Assembly (NCBI RefSeq): GCF_026420845.1
Contig: NZ_JAOWCB010000033.1
Span: forward strand, 1-62,397
From: Streptomyces sp. PR69
GTDB taxonomy: Bacteria > Actinomycetota > Actinomycetes > Streptomycetales > Streptomycetaceae
Direction of reading: 5' to 3'
Length of the DNA: 62,397 bases
Part shown: piece by piece, positions 1 through 9,489 of the stretch
How the letters are laid out: each line of letters begins with the position of its first letter
How positions within the stretch are numbered: position 1 is the first letter of the stretch
Notes under the pieces: model-generated
Told to the model about the DNA's origin: nothing
Seen by the model: the letters and a program-made list of their open reading frames with translations, nothing else
Database searches by the model: none
Position numbers and translations under genes: made by a program

Positions 1-482
1 GCCTGCGCGGCCTTCGCCGGTCCGCGCATGGCGGGCAGGGGCCCCGGCAGGCCCGGCAGCTCCGCCGGGGCGGTGCGGTGCAGCCGGGCGAGGAGGGCCG
101 CGGCCTGCTCCCAGGGGGCGGCGTCCGGGTCGCCGGGGTCGACCGGCACTCCGTACGGCCAGGCGCTGACGGGCCTGCCGGCCACGTGTGCGCCGTCGGC
201 GGGGAGCGGCGGCAGGAGGATCCCCGCGAGCCGGGGGTGGGCGGCGACGGCGAGCCGGGTGCGGTGGGCGTCCGGGTCGGTGCCGGGGGCGTGCGCCTTG
301 GCCACGACCGCGTCATGGCGGACCACGGTCCCGTCGTCCCGCTCCGCCAGCACCTGCGCGGCCTGCCCGCAGGCGCGGCACGGGGACCGCCGGCGGGAGG
401 GGGCGGGGGCGTGGGCCACGGACTGTGCGAGATCGGCGAGCAGGCGGACGATGGAGGAGGGGGGCGCGGCGGGTGCGGTCAC
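1..482 (-). CDS. Aminoglycoside phosphotransferase (APH)-family kinase, N-terminal part, cut by window edge
   Basis: About 160 residues are present and the frame stays open to base 1, so the C-terminal half, including the expected catalytic HxD loop, lies outside the window. Visible features resembling APH/choline-kinase folds are a strand with a candidate ATP-contacting lysine (VVRHDAVVAKAH), the hinge-like stretch SAWPYGVPVDP, and the helix ALLARLHRTAP that these proteins carry before the catalytic loop. A PCRACG motif near residue 28 is unusual. The start is GTG at 480-482 with GGAGGGGGA upstream. The substrate cannot be inferred: APH-fold proteins phosphorylate antibiotics, sugars or other small molecules. 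Confidence 0.6.
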   Translation of the reverse strand, partial: MTAPAAPPSSIVRLLADLAQSVAHAPAPSRRRSPCRACGQAAQVLAERDDGTVVRHDAVVAKAHAPGTDPDAHRTRLAVAAHPRLAGILLPPLPADGAHVAGRPVSAWPYGVPVDPGDPDAAPWEQAAALLARLHRTAPAELPGLPGPLPAMRGPAKAAQ

Positions 483-589
483 GGTCTCCCCCTCCGGGCG
501 CCGGCACGGCGTGGCGTGGGCATGGGTTACGGCATGCGCCGGGGCGGCGTCGGTACGGACCTTACGCCCGGGGGCGCGGGCCGTGTCTG

Positions 590-905
590 GCGGGTCTTTC
601 CCCTGCCCCGCCCCTTCCCGTAACTGGGGGCAAGCCCCCAGACCCCCTTTCACGGGGGCTCCGCCCCCGGACCCCCGCGCCTCAATCGCCGGCGAGGCTG
701 GGATTTGGCGTAGCCAAATTCAGCCCGTTGGGGGCACCTCCGTGGGGGTACCCCCGGACGGAGTCTGGGGGAGGTAGCTGGGGGAGAGTGAGGACACGGC
801 CGAAGCCCGAACCGGGGGTCTGGGGGCTTGCCCCCCCAGTCACGGGAAGTGGGGGTCCCCCCACGCCCCCAGGGCGTAGGGGGAGAGGCAGGGGAGCAAC
901 CCCGT
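590..905. repeat. Composite GC-rich intergenic repeat (family R)
   Basis: The gene-free stretch upstream of the APH-like gene is built of modules that recur elsewhere in the window: a hairpin of the CGGGGGC-TCC-GCCCCCG type near 655, the motif ATTTGGCGTAGCCAAATT near 703, GGGGGTACCCCCGGACGGAG near 744, and a CTGGGGGCTTGCCCCCCAG-like hairpin near 820. Related copies lie at about 25.4, 53.9 and 62.1 kb. No coding signal was seen. Confidence 0.7.
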
Positions 906-1040
906 ACCCCGGACAGCGCGATGGCCGGTCAGCTCCCCAGCTGACCGGCCCACCGCTGCCGTCCGCCGCACCCCCGTCCCCACGGGGCTGTTGGCCGGAT
1001 GTCCCCGGCCCGGACCGCTCTTCCGGGCCCGGGGCGCCGC

Positions 1041-1247
1041 TCAGCGCCCCAGCATCACGCCCACGGACGACGCCTGTGCGACCACCGCGTCCCAGCCGCC
1101 GAAGACGACCACGAGCAGGGCTGCCAGCGGCAGCACCATGGCCGTTGCGACGAGGGGGTGGCGCGTGCCGGACGGACGGCCGCCGAACGCGGCGAGCGCC
1201 TTGCGTTCCCGCGTGCGGATCAGTGTCCGCGGAGCCGTGTCCGCCAT
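1041..1247 (-). CDS. Small single-TM membrane protein, unknown function
   Basis: A 68-residue protein with a basic N-terminal half (RTLIRTRERKALAAFGG) and one hydrophobic helix at about residues 33-52 (LVATAMVLPLAALLVVVFGG), so probably N-terminus inside. The ATG start has AGGAGAGGACC just upstream, which supports translation despite the small size. No family was recognised. It is a single gene flanked by a repeat region on one side and the kinase promoter region on the other. Confidence 0.6.
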   Translation of the reverse strand: MADTAPRTLIRTRERKALAAFGGRPSGTRHPLVATAMVLPLAALLVVVFGGWDAVVAQASSVGVMLGR

Positions 1248-1737
1248 GGTCCTCTCCTGTCGTGGTTGGCAGCGGCGGGCGTCTGACCTCGGGGGACGAG
1301 TGCTTGCGCCCGCCGCTTGACCTCAACATTAGGGAAACCGGCCGGGCCGGACGTCATGCCCGCGTACCGATTGCCGGGCCTCCCGGAGGATGACCCGCGC
1401 GTGCGCCGTGTACTCCCCTGGGTGGAGACGGGGACGTGCGCCTGGGGGTCTTCCCTGAAGGGTCGCTCAGTGCGGGCGGTCAGGTGAGTTCGATCACGCG
1501 CCCGGCATTCCCCCGCGCCGGGCCGCACGGGCCGCTCAACTCACCTTCACTGACGGCGCGTTGGGCATGTGCGGGCGGGCCGGGTGGCATGCCGGGGGCC
1601 GGTCGGCGACGACATCCGAACGTACGGGAAGGCGCGGCCTATGAGCACACCGGGGCGGGGGTACGTAAGCTGTGCCACGTTGAAAACGGACGACCGGGCA
1701 GCAGGGTGGAGCCTTCCACCACACATAGGGGACGGAC
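1248..1737. other. 490-bp gene-free interval upstream of the protein kinase
   Basis: This divergent interval must carry promoters for the 68-residue membrane protein (leftward) and the kinase (rightward). A TAATGT-like -10 for the leftward gene is possible near 1325-1330. No conserved ORF, RNA motif or repeat was recognised. Confidence 0.5.
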
Positions 1738-2943
<1,206 letters not shown>

Positions 2944-2994
2944 TCCCCCCCGGGGCCGGCCCTGCCTCCCCGCGCGGGCCGGGTCAGCCGCGGC

Positions 2995-3861
2995 TCATGT
3001 CCGCGGGCGGCCCGTGGCCACCGCGTAGAAGGCGACCGCGGCCGCGGCCCCCACATTGAGCGAGTCGACGCCGTGCGCCATCGGGATGCGTACCCACTCA
3101 TCGGCGGCGACCAGGGCCTGGGTGGACAGCCCGTCCCCCTCCGCGCCCAGCATCAGCGCGACGCGCTCCAGCCGGTGCGGGGCCGCCTCGTCGATGGCGG
3201 CGGCCTTCTCGTCGGGGGTCAGGGCGAGGAGCTTGAAGCCGGCTTCCCGCACCGCCTCCAGGCCCTTGGGCCAGGAGTCGAGCCGTGCGTACGGGACCGA
3301 GAAGACGGCGCCCATGGAGACCTTGACGGAACGGCGGTAGAGGGGGTCGGCGCAGTCGGGCGAGAGCAGCACCGCGTCCATGCCGAGGGCCGCGGCGCTG
3401 CGGAAGATCGCACCTATGTTGGTGTGGTCGTTGACGGACTCCATGACGGCCACGCGGCGCGCGGTGCGCAGCAGTTCCTCCGCCGCGGGGAGCGGCTTGC
3501 GCTGCATGGAGGCGAGCGCGCCGCGGTGGACGTGGTAGCCGGTGACGCGTTCGGCGAGCTCCGGGCTCACCGCGTACACGGGTGCCGGGAGCTCGTCGAT
3601 CACATCGCGCATGACGTCGACCCACTTGGCCGACAGCAGCATCGACCGCATCTCATAGCCGGCGTCCTTGGCGCGCCTGATGACCTTCTCGCCCTCCGCG
3701 ATGAACAGCCCTTCGGCGGGTTCGCGCCTGCGGCGCAGCTCGACGTCGGTCAGGCCGGTGTAGTCGCGCAGGCGCGGGTCGTCGGGGTCCTCGACAGTGA
3801 TGAGATCGGCCACGGTGTGATACTGCCCCTTCGGTGGTGCGGCGCCAACGGGCGTGGTCAC
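2995..3861 (-). CDS. TrmH/SpoU-family RNA 2'-O-methyltransferase
   Basis: A 288-residue SPOUT methyltransferase that would move a methyl group from SAM to a ribose 2'-OH in rRNA or tRNA. An N-terminal substrate-binding domain (about 25-115) precedes the SpoU catalytic domain, with motif 1 VNDHTNIGAIFRSAAALG (conserved N and R), motif 2 LMLGAEGDGL and motif 3 GVDSLNVGAAAAVAFY. The GTG start at 3859-3861 overlaps the TGA of cobA by 4 bases, so the two may be coupled. An internal GTG about 16 codons in (VADLITVEDPDDPRL) is a good alternative start because family similarity begins there. RNA target unknown. Confidence 0.85.
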   Translation of the reverse strand: MTTPVGAAPPKGQYHTVADLITVEDPDDPRLRDYTGLTDVELRRRREPAEGLFIAEGEKVIRRAKDAGYEMRSMLLSAKWVDVMRDVIDELPAPVYAVSPELAERVTGYHVHRGALASMQRKPLPAAEELLRTARRVAVMESVNDHTNIGAIFRSAAALGMDAVLLSPDCADPLYRRSVKVSMGAVFSVPYARLDSWPKGLEAVREAGFKLLALTPDEKAAAIDEAAPHRLERVALMLGAEGDGLSTQALVAADEWVRIPMAHGVDSLNVGAAAAVAFYAVATGRPRT

Positions 3862-5153
3862 TCGGGCTGGTCCGGCGCGCCGACGCCGACGGTGACGACG
3901 TCGCCGACCACGATGACGGCAGGCGGCCGTACGTCCTGCGTCCTGACGGTCTCCGCCACGGTGGCCAGCGTCGCGTCGACCCGGCGCTGGGCGGAAGTCG
4001 TGCCCTCCTGGATCAGGGCGAGCGGTGTGGCCGGGTCCTTGCCGTGCGCGATCAGCGCCTCGGCGATCGCGCCGATCTTGTCGACCGCCATCATCAGGAC
4101 CAGCGTGCCGCGCAGCTTGGCCAGGGACTGCCAGTCGACGAGGGAACGCGGGTCGTCGGGGGCGACATGACCGCTGACGACCGTGAACTCATGGGCCACA
4201 CCGCGATGGGTGACGGAGATGCCCGCGGCGCCGGGCACGGAGATCGAGCTGGAGATGCCGGGGACGACGGTGCAGGGGATGCCGTGCTCGGCGAGGGCCT
4301 GAGCCTCCTCCATGCCGCGGCCGAAGACGAAGGGGTCGCCGCCCTTGAGGCGGACGACCGCCTTGCCGGCCTTGGCGTGCTCGATCAGGGCGTTGTTGAT
4401 GGCCTCCTGGGCCATAAAACGGCCGTACGGGATCTTCGCGGCGTCGATCACCTCGACGTGCGGCGGGAGTTCGTCGAGGAGGTCGCGCGGGCCGAGGCGG
4501 TCGGCGATGACGACGTCCGCCTCGGCGAGGAGACGACGGCCGCGGACGGTGATCAGGTCCGGGTCGCCGGGGCCGCCGCCGACGAGCGCGACGCCAGGGG
4601 TCCGCTCGCGGTGGTGCGGCGCGGCGAGCGTGCCGTCGCGCAGGCCCTCGACGATGGCGTCGCGCACGGCGGCGGAGCGCCGTGGGTCGCGCCCGGTGAG
4701 GACCGCGACGGTCACGCCTTCGGAGCGGCCGGTGGCCGGGGTCCAGGCGGTGGCGGCGTTCGCGTCGTCGGAGCGTACGCACCAGGTGCGGGTGCGTTCG
4801 GCTTCGGCGGAGGCGAGGTTGTTGGCCGCGGGGTCGGAGGTGGCGATGAGGGCGTACCAGGTGTCGGCGAGGTCGCCCTCCTGGTAGCGCCGCTGCTCCC
4901 AGCGGATCTCACCGGCCTCGGCCATCGCCTCGACGGAAGGTGTCGCGGACGGCGAGATGAGGATGATGTCCGCACCAGCGGCGATCAGGGCGGGGAGGCG
5001 GCGCTGGGCGACCTGGCCGCCGCCCAGGACGACGACGCGCCGCCCGGAGAGGCGGAGCCCTACGGGGTAGGCGGGGTGCGGGTCGCCTGCGCCGACGGCG
5101 GCGGCTGGGTCGGCTGGGTCGGCGTACTGAGCGTGCTCCACATGCTCGGCCAT
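3858..5153 (-). CDS. cobA: Fused siroheme synthase / uroporphyrinogen-III C-methyltransferase (CysG/CobA type)
   Basis: A 431-residue two-domain enzyme. Residues about 25-170 form a CysG-type NAD-binding precorrin-2 dehydrogenase/ferrochelatase module (GRRVVVLGGGQVAQRR). Residues about 184-425 form the SAM-dependent uroporphyrinogen-III methyltransferase (LVGGGPGDPDLITV, VVRLKGGDPFVFGRG, VVPGISSSISVPG). It makes precorrin-2, the branch point to cobalamin and siroheme. Start chosen at ATG 5151-5153 behind GAGGAG; a longer in-frame extension runs through the upstream tandem repeats and is unlikely to be translated. It lies downstream of cobT and cobL and overlaps the following methyltransferase by GTGA. 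Confidence 0.92.
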   Translation of the reverse strand: MAEHVEHAQYADPADPAAAVGAGDPHPAYPVGLRLSGRRVVVLGGGQVAQRRLPALIAAGADIILISPSATPSVEAMAEAGEIRWEQRRYQEGDLADTWYALIATSDPAANNLASAEAERTRTWCVRSDDANAATAWTPATGRSEGVTVAVLTGRDPRRSAAVRDAIVEGLRDGTLAAPHHRERTPGVALVGGGPGDPDLITVRGRRLLAEADVVIADRLGPRDLLDELPPHVEVIDAAKIPYGRFMAQEAINNALIEHAKAGKAVVRLKGGDPFVFGRGMEEAQALAEHGIPCTVVPGISSSISVPGAAGISVTHRGVAHEFTVVSGHVAPDDPRSLVDWQSLAKLRGTLVLMMAVDKIGAIAEALIAHGKDPATPLALIQEGTTSAQRRVDATLATVAETVRTQDVRPPAVIVVGDVVTVGVGAPDQPE

Positions 5154-5335
5154 GGTGGTGCGGGCTCCTCGTGCGGGACGGGCGGGCGGGCCGCTGCGGC
5201 GGTGAAGCGGCTGGTGGGCGGGGTGGCAGACCCCGTCGCCCCACCTTACGGTGCGGGTGACGCCTGTGGGCGTCGGGCACCTGACAAGGCGCGGGTGCCG
5301 GGGCGCGGCGGGGGCCTCCCCGGCGACCCCGCCCG

Positions 5336-5647
5336 TTCGTACCCGCTGCCCGGGGCCCGGGCAGGCGCCATTCCCACCCACCCGCCCGTTTCCAGCACCT
5401 CGCCAGGCGCGGCCGGGGGACCTTCCCGCACCCCGAACGCTCGTGCCAGCCACCCGAGGCCCAGGCAGGCGCCCAGGCGCGAGCCAGTGGCCCCGGAGCC
5501 GCACCCGGCGCGGGCCGGGGGCCTCCCCGGCGACCCCGCAGGTTCGTGCCAGCCACCCGAGGCCCGGGCAGGCGCCATTCCCACCCACCCGCCCGTTTCC
5601 AACACCTCGCCAGGCGCGGCCCGGGGGACCTTCCGGCACCCCGAACG
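5336..5647. repeat. Three ~104-bp tandem units between cobT and cobA
   Basis: Units at about 5336-5439, 5440-5542 and 5543-5647 share TCGTGCCAGCCACCCGAGGC (degenerate in unit 1) and GGCAGGCGCC. Units 1 and 3 are almost identical over their whole length (ATTCCCACCCACCCGCCCGT and the end CACCCCGAACG); unit 2 has a different second half. A piece resembling the end of unit 2 (GGGGGCCTCCCCGGCGACCC) precedes unit 1. The array fills the cobT-cobA gap and would be transcribed as cobA leader. Confidence 0.8.
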
Positions 5648-5676
5648 GTGCGGGACGGCGGACTCGGGTGCGGGGG

Positions 5677-8600
5677 CTACTTCTCTGTCACGCCCGCGGA
5701 GTCGAACGTCGCGACCTCGTGCATCGCGCGTGCCGCGCTCTGCACAAGGGGGAGGGCCAGCAGCGCGCCCGTGCCCTCGCCGAGGCGGAGGTCGAGGTCG
5801 ACGAGGGGGCGCAGCCCGAGCTTGTTGAGGGCGGCGACATGGCCCGGCTCCGCGCTGCGGTGGCCGGCGATGCAGGCGGCGAGGGCCTCGGGCGCGATCG
5901 CCCGCGCCACCAGCGCCGCCGCGCCCGCGCTCACCCCGTCCAGGACGACCGGCGTCCGCAGCGACGCGCCGCCGAGGATGAAGCCGACCAGCGCCGCGTG
6001 CTCAAGGCCGCCCACCGCCGCGAGGACTCCGACGGGGTCCGCCGGGTCGGGGGCGTGGAGTTCCAGGGCACGGCGGACGACGTCGACCTTGCGGGCGAGC
6101 ATCTCGTCGTTGATGCCGGTGCCCCGGCCCGTGATCTCGCTGGGGTCCATGCCCGTGTAGACGGCGATGAGCAGCGCGGACGCGGTGGTGTTCGCGATGC
6201 CCATCTCACCCGTCAGCAGGGCCTTGTTGCCCGCGGCCACCAGATCCCGCGCCGTCTCGATGCCCACCTCGATCGCCGCGTGGACCTCTTCGCGGCTGAG
6301 CGCGGGCCCGGTGGTGAAGTCCGCGGTGCCGGGGCGGACCTTCCGCGGCAGCAGGCCGGGCGTCGCGGGCAGGTCCGCGGCCACGCCCACGTCGACGACG
6401 CAGACCTCCGCGCCCACCTGGTTGGCGAACGCGTTGCACACCGCCCCTCCACCGAGGAAGTTGGCGACCATCTGGGCCGTGACCTCCTGGGGCCAGGCGG
6501 TCACACCCTGGGCGTGCACCCCGTGGTCGCCCGCGAAGATCGCGACGGCCGCGGGCTCCGGGACCGGCGGCGGGCACATCCGGGACAGCCCGCTGAGCTG
6601 CGCGGAGATGATCTCCAGCATGCCCAGCGCCCCGGCCGGCTTGGTCATGCGCTTCTGCCGCTCCCACGCCTCGCCGAGCGCCTTGGCGTCCAGCGGGCGG
6701 ATATTGCCGACCGTCTCCTGGAGCAGATCGTGCGGCTCCTCGCCCGGCAGGGCGCGCCGGCCGTAGGTCTCCTCGTGGACGACCCACGACAGCGGGCGTC
6801 GCTTGGACCAGCCGGCCTGCATCAGCTCCGGCTCCTCCGGGAATTCGTCGACGTATCCGACGCAGAGGTACGCGACGACCTCAAGGTGCTCCGGCAGGCC
6901 GAGCGCCCGGACCATCTCACGCTCGTCGAAGAAGCTGACCCAGCCCACGCCGAGGCCCTCCGCGCGGGCGGCGAGCCACAGGTTCTCGACGGCGAGGGCG
7001 GAGGAGTACGGGGCCATCTGCGGCTGGGTGTGCCGGCCGAGGGTGTGGCGGCCGCCCCGCGTCGGATCGGCGGTGACGACGATGTTCACGGGCGTGTCGA
7101 GGATGGCCTCGATCTTCAGTTCCTTGAACTGCTTGGCGCGGCCCTTCGGCAGCGACTTCGCATACGCCTCCCGCTGCCGCTGGGCCAGCTCGTGCATGGT
7201 GCGGCGGGTCTCGGCGGAGCGGATGACCACGAAGTCCCAGGGCTGGGAGTGGCCCACGCTGGGGGCGGTGTGAGCCGCTTCGAGGACCCGCAGCAGCACA
7301 TCGTGCGGGATCGGGTCGGAGCGGAAGCCGTTGCGGATGTCGCGGCGCTCGCGCATCACGCGCAGCACCGCCTCCCGCTCGGCGTCGGCGTAGCCGGGCG
7401 CGGGCCCGTCCTCGGGCGCGGCGGCCGGGACGGTTGCGGGCTCCGCGGCCGCTTCCTGCGCACTTTCCTGTTCCTGCGCCTCTTCCTGCTGCTCTTGCTG
7501 CTGCTCTTCCTGCTCCTTCACAGCCGGTTCGCCGTCGGCGGCCTCGGGCTGCCGCACCGGCTCCGCCTGCTGCTCGGTCTCGGGCCCGGCGTCGGGGTCG
7601 GACTGCGGTACGGGCTCAGGGGCCGCCGCTTCCGGCGCAAGCGGCTCACGCTCCGGCTCCGGCTCGGCCGCCCTGTCCGCGTGCTGTGCGACGGGCTCCG
7701 GAGCCGACTCCGCGGGCTCCGCGGGCTCCGCGGGCTCCGTCGGCTGCTCGACCGAACGCGGCGCGGGCACGACGGCGGCCGGCGCGGGCTGGGGCTCCTC
7801 CCCCGTCGTCGCCGCTGGGACGACCGTTTCTGCTGAGGCGACAGGCGGCTCGGGCTGCTGCTGGGTCTCGGGTGACTGACGAGGCAGCTGAGCCACAGGG
7901 GGCTGCGGGTCCCACGGGATGCCCGCCTGCGGCGGGATCTCGCCGAGCTGGGGTCCCGGCAGCACGGCTGCCGCGTCCTCACTCGGCACGTCCAGGTATT
8001 CGAGCCCCGAGACCGCCGGCGGGTCCTGAGGGTCCGCGGCAGCCTGCTCCGGCTCCGCCGCCGCGGGCTGCTCCAGCTCTGCCGTCACCGGCTCGGCGGG
8101 CGGCTGCTCGGCGGCCACGGGCTGAGCGGGCAGCGGTTCGGCGGGCTGCGGCGCTGCCTGCGGCACGGCCGCCGGGCCGCGGTCGGCGAGGGAGCGTACG
8201 ACCCCGCTCGGCGGCTCGGGGACGGGCGGACCCATGTGCAGGGGACGGCGGGGGGCCGGCGTCGGCGCGGCGGTCGTGGCGACCGGCGGAGTGCGTACGC
8301 CCCCGAGGTCCACGGAGCCCGAGTCCCGGCCGCCCATCTCGTGCGCGCCGGGCACCTGCTCGTCCGGCGCGGGCGCGGCGGGTGCGGCGGGTGCGGCGGG
8401 TGCGAGGGACTCCTGCGGCATGGCGCTCTGCGGCGCGGCCGGCTGCCGCACGGCAGCGGCGGCGCGCTCGGCGGTCCGGTCCCCCGGCTCCGGCGCCCCC
8501 TGCGGCTCCGCCGCGACGGGTTCCTGGGCGACGGGGGCCTGCAGCGTGCCGGGCTCCCGGGCCGCGAGCTGCTCCGCCGCGGCAGCCACCGGCTCAGCCG

Positions 8601-9156
8601 TGGCCGCAGCCACGGACGCCTGCGGTGCGACCGGCTCAGACGTCACCGACTGCTCCGCCGTGGCAGGTTCCTGGGCGACGGGAGCCTGCGGAGGCAGCGC
8701 GACGACGGGAGCCTGCGGCGCGGCGGGCTGCTGGGCCGCGAGCTGCTCCGGGGCGACGGCCATCGGCTCGGCCACGGCCACGGGCTCCTGCGGAGCCACG
8801 GCTTCCGGCGCGGCCGTCGCGGCGACCGGCGCGGCGGCTTCCGCAGTCGCCTGCTCCTCCTGCTGCTGCACCGGCATGGGCGCCTGCGCCTGGGCGGGCT
8901 CCGGCGACGCAGGTACGGGTACGGGCGCGGGCGCTGGTACGGGCGCGGAGGCTGGCGCGGGCATGGGCTGCGGCGCGACCGGCTGCGGGTCGCTCCACGC
9001 CCCCGCCGAGCCGGGCATCAGCAGCAGATCGTCCTCGTCGGCGGTGTCAGAGGAGTCCAGAAAGGTGTACGCGCCCGGAGCGGGGACGCCCGGCTGCTCC
9101 ACCAGCCTGGCGTTCTCCGGCAGCCCCTCGCCCGGGACCTGGCCGGTGTCAGTCAT
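5677..9156 (-). CDS. cobT: BluB-CobT fusion: DMB synthase + nicotinate-nucleotide:DMB phosphoribosyltransferase, long Ala/Pro/Glu-rich N-terminus
   Basis: A 1159-residue protein in three parts. Residues 1 to about 585 are low complexity (Ala, Pro, Glu, Gln, Val; many APVAQEPVA-like runs) and look disordered. Residues about 590-795 are a BluB-type nitroreductase (RRDIRNGFRSDPIP, APSVGHSQPWDFV, GVGWVSFFDEREMV), which makes 5,6-dimethylbenzimidazole (DMB) from reduced FMN. Residues about 805-1159 are CobT (RMTKPAGALGMLE, FAGDHGVHAQGV, GEMGIANTTAS, SAEPGHVAALNKLGLRPL), which joins DMB to nicotinate mononucleotide to give alpha-ribazole phosphate. BluB and CobT catalyse consecutive steps, so fusion may channel DMB. 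Start taken at ATG 9154-9156 (MTDTGQVPGEG). The intact fusion and full reading frame argue against pseudogene status. Confidence 0.93.
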   Translation of the reverse strand: MTDTGQVPGEGLPENARLVEQPGVPAPGAYTFLDSSDTADEDDLLLMPGSAGAWSDPQPVAPQPMPAPASAPVPAPAPVPVPASPEPAQAQAPMPVQQQEEQATAEAAAPVAATAAPEAVAPQEPVAVAEPMAVAPEQLAAQQPAAPQAPVVALPPQAPVAQEPATAEQSVTSEPVAPQASVAAATAEPVAAAAEQLAAREPGTLQAPVAQEPVAAEPQGAPEPGDRTAERAAAAVRQPAAPQSAMPQESLAPAAPAAPAAPAPDEQVPGAHEMGGRDSGSVDLGGVRTPPVATTAAPTPAPRRPLHMGPPVPEPPSGVVRSLADRGPAAVPQAAPQPAEPLPAQPVAAEQPPAEPVTAELEQPAAAEPEQAAADPQDPPAVSGLEYLDVPSEDAAAVLPGPQLGEIPPQAGIPWDPQPPVAQLPRQSPETQQQPEPPVASAETVVPAATTGEEPQPAPAAVVPAPRSVEQPTEPAEPAEPAESAPEPVAQHADRAAEPEPEREPLAPEAAAPEPVPQSDPDAGPETEQQAEPVRQPEAADGEPAVKEQEEQQQEQQEEAQEQESAQEAAAEPATVPAAAPEDGPAPGYADAEREAVLRVMRERRDIRNGFRSDPIPHDVLLRVLEAAHTAPSVGHSQPWDFVVIRSAETRRTMHELAQRQREAYAKSLPKGRAKQFKELKIEAILDTPVNIVVTADPTRGGRHTLGRHTQPQMAPYSSALAVENLWLAARAEGLGVGWVSFFDEREMVRALGLPEHLEVVAYLCVGYVDEFPEEPELMQAGWSKRRPLSWVVHEETYGRRALPGEEPHDLLQETVGNIRPLDAKALGEAWERQKRMTKPAGALGMLEIISAQLSGLSRMCPPPVPEPAAVAIFAGDHGVHAQGVTAWPQEVTAQMVANFLGGGAVCNAFANQVGAEVCVVDVGVAADLPATPGLLPRKVRPGTADFTTGPALSREEVHAAIEVGIETARDLVAAGNKALLTGEMGIANTTASALLIAVYTGMDPSEITGRGTGINDEMLARKVDVVRRALELHAPDPADPVGVLAAVGGLEHAALVGFILGGASLRTPVVLDGVSAGAAALVARAIAPEALAACIAGHRSAEPGHVAALNKLGLRPLVDLDLRLGEGTGALLALPLVQSAARAMHEVATFDSAGVTEK

Positions 9157-9489
9157 GCGTACCCCTCGCCCATCGCTTGTGATCCTTCGCCCTATGGCCG
9201 GGGCGCTCGCACAGCGGCGCACCCCGCGCCCGTCAACAAGAACGAGCGGGTGCGCCACGCGGCACGATGGCCCCCGGCAGCAAGCATTCTCGCGGCCGAT
9301 CGCCTCTGCGGCACGCAGTTCTGCCGCGGTTCGGTGTGGACTGCGCCACGTCGCGCGCCCCCCGATTCCGACCTACCACAGCCGGAGCCCAATGCGGCCC
9401 CTTTTTCCGGACATTGGTGAACTAATTGCTGAACGCCCGGCTGCGGTACAACGATCGGCCAGCCTACCCCGCGCCGCCCCTCCGCGGGG
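9157..9489. other. 333-bp gene-free interval upstream of cobT
   Basis: It presumably holds the cobT promoter. I looked on the minus strand for cobalamin-riboswitch elements (B12 box, GGTG..AA core, GCCACTG) and found no convincing set. No repeat of family R is present. Confidence 0.4.

Noticed and set aside
590..905. Insertion sequence remnants
   Set aside because: No transposase piece, target duplication or terminal inverted repeats of IS type; only short hairpin modules.
5157..5676. Cobalamin riboswitch in front of cobA
   Set aside because: A GCCACTG heptamer and some GGTG/GGAA pieces occur on the minus strand, but not in the right order and without a B12 box; the tandem repeats explain them better.
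5251..7836. Very long plus-strand open frame opposite cobT
   Set aside because: Antisense shadow of the GC-rich cobT/bluB gene; composition is Arg/Gly/Leu-rich without domains, while the minus strand has clear enzymes.
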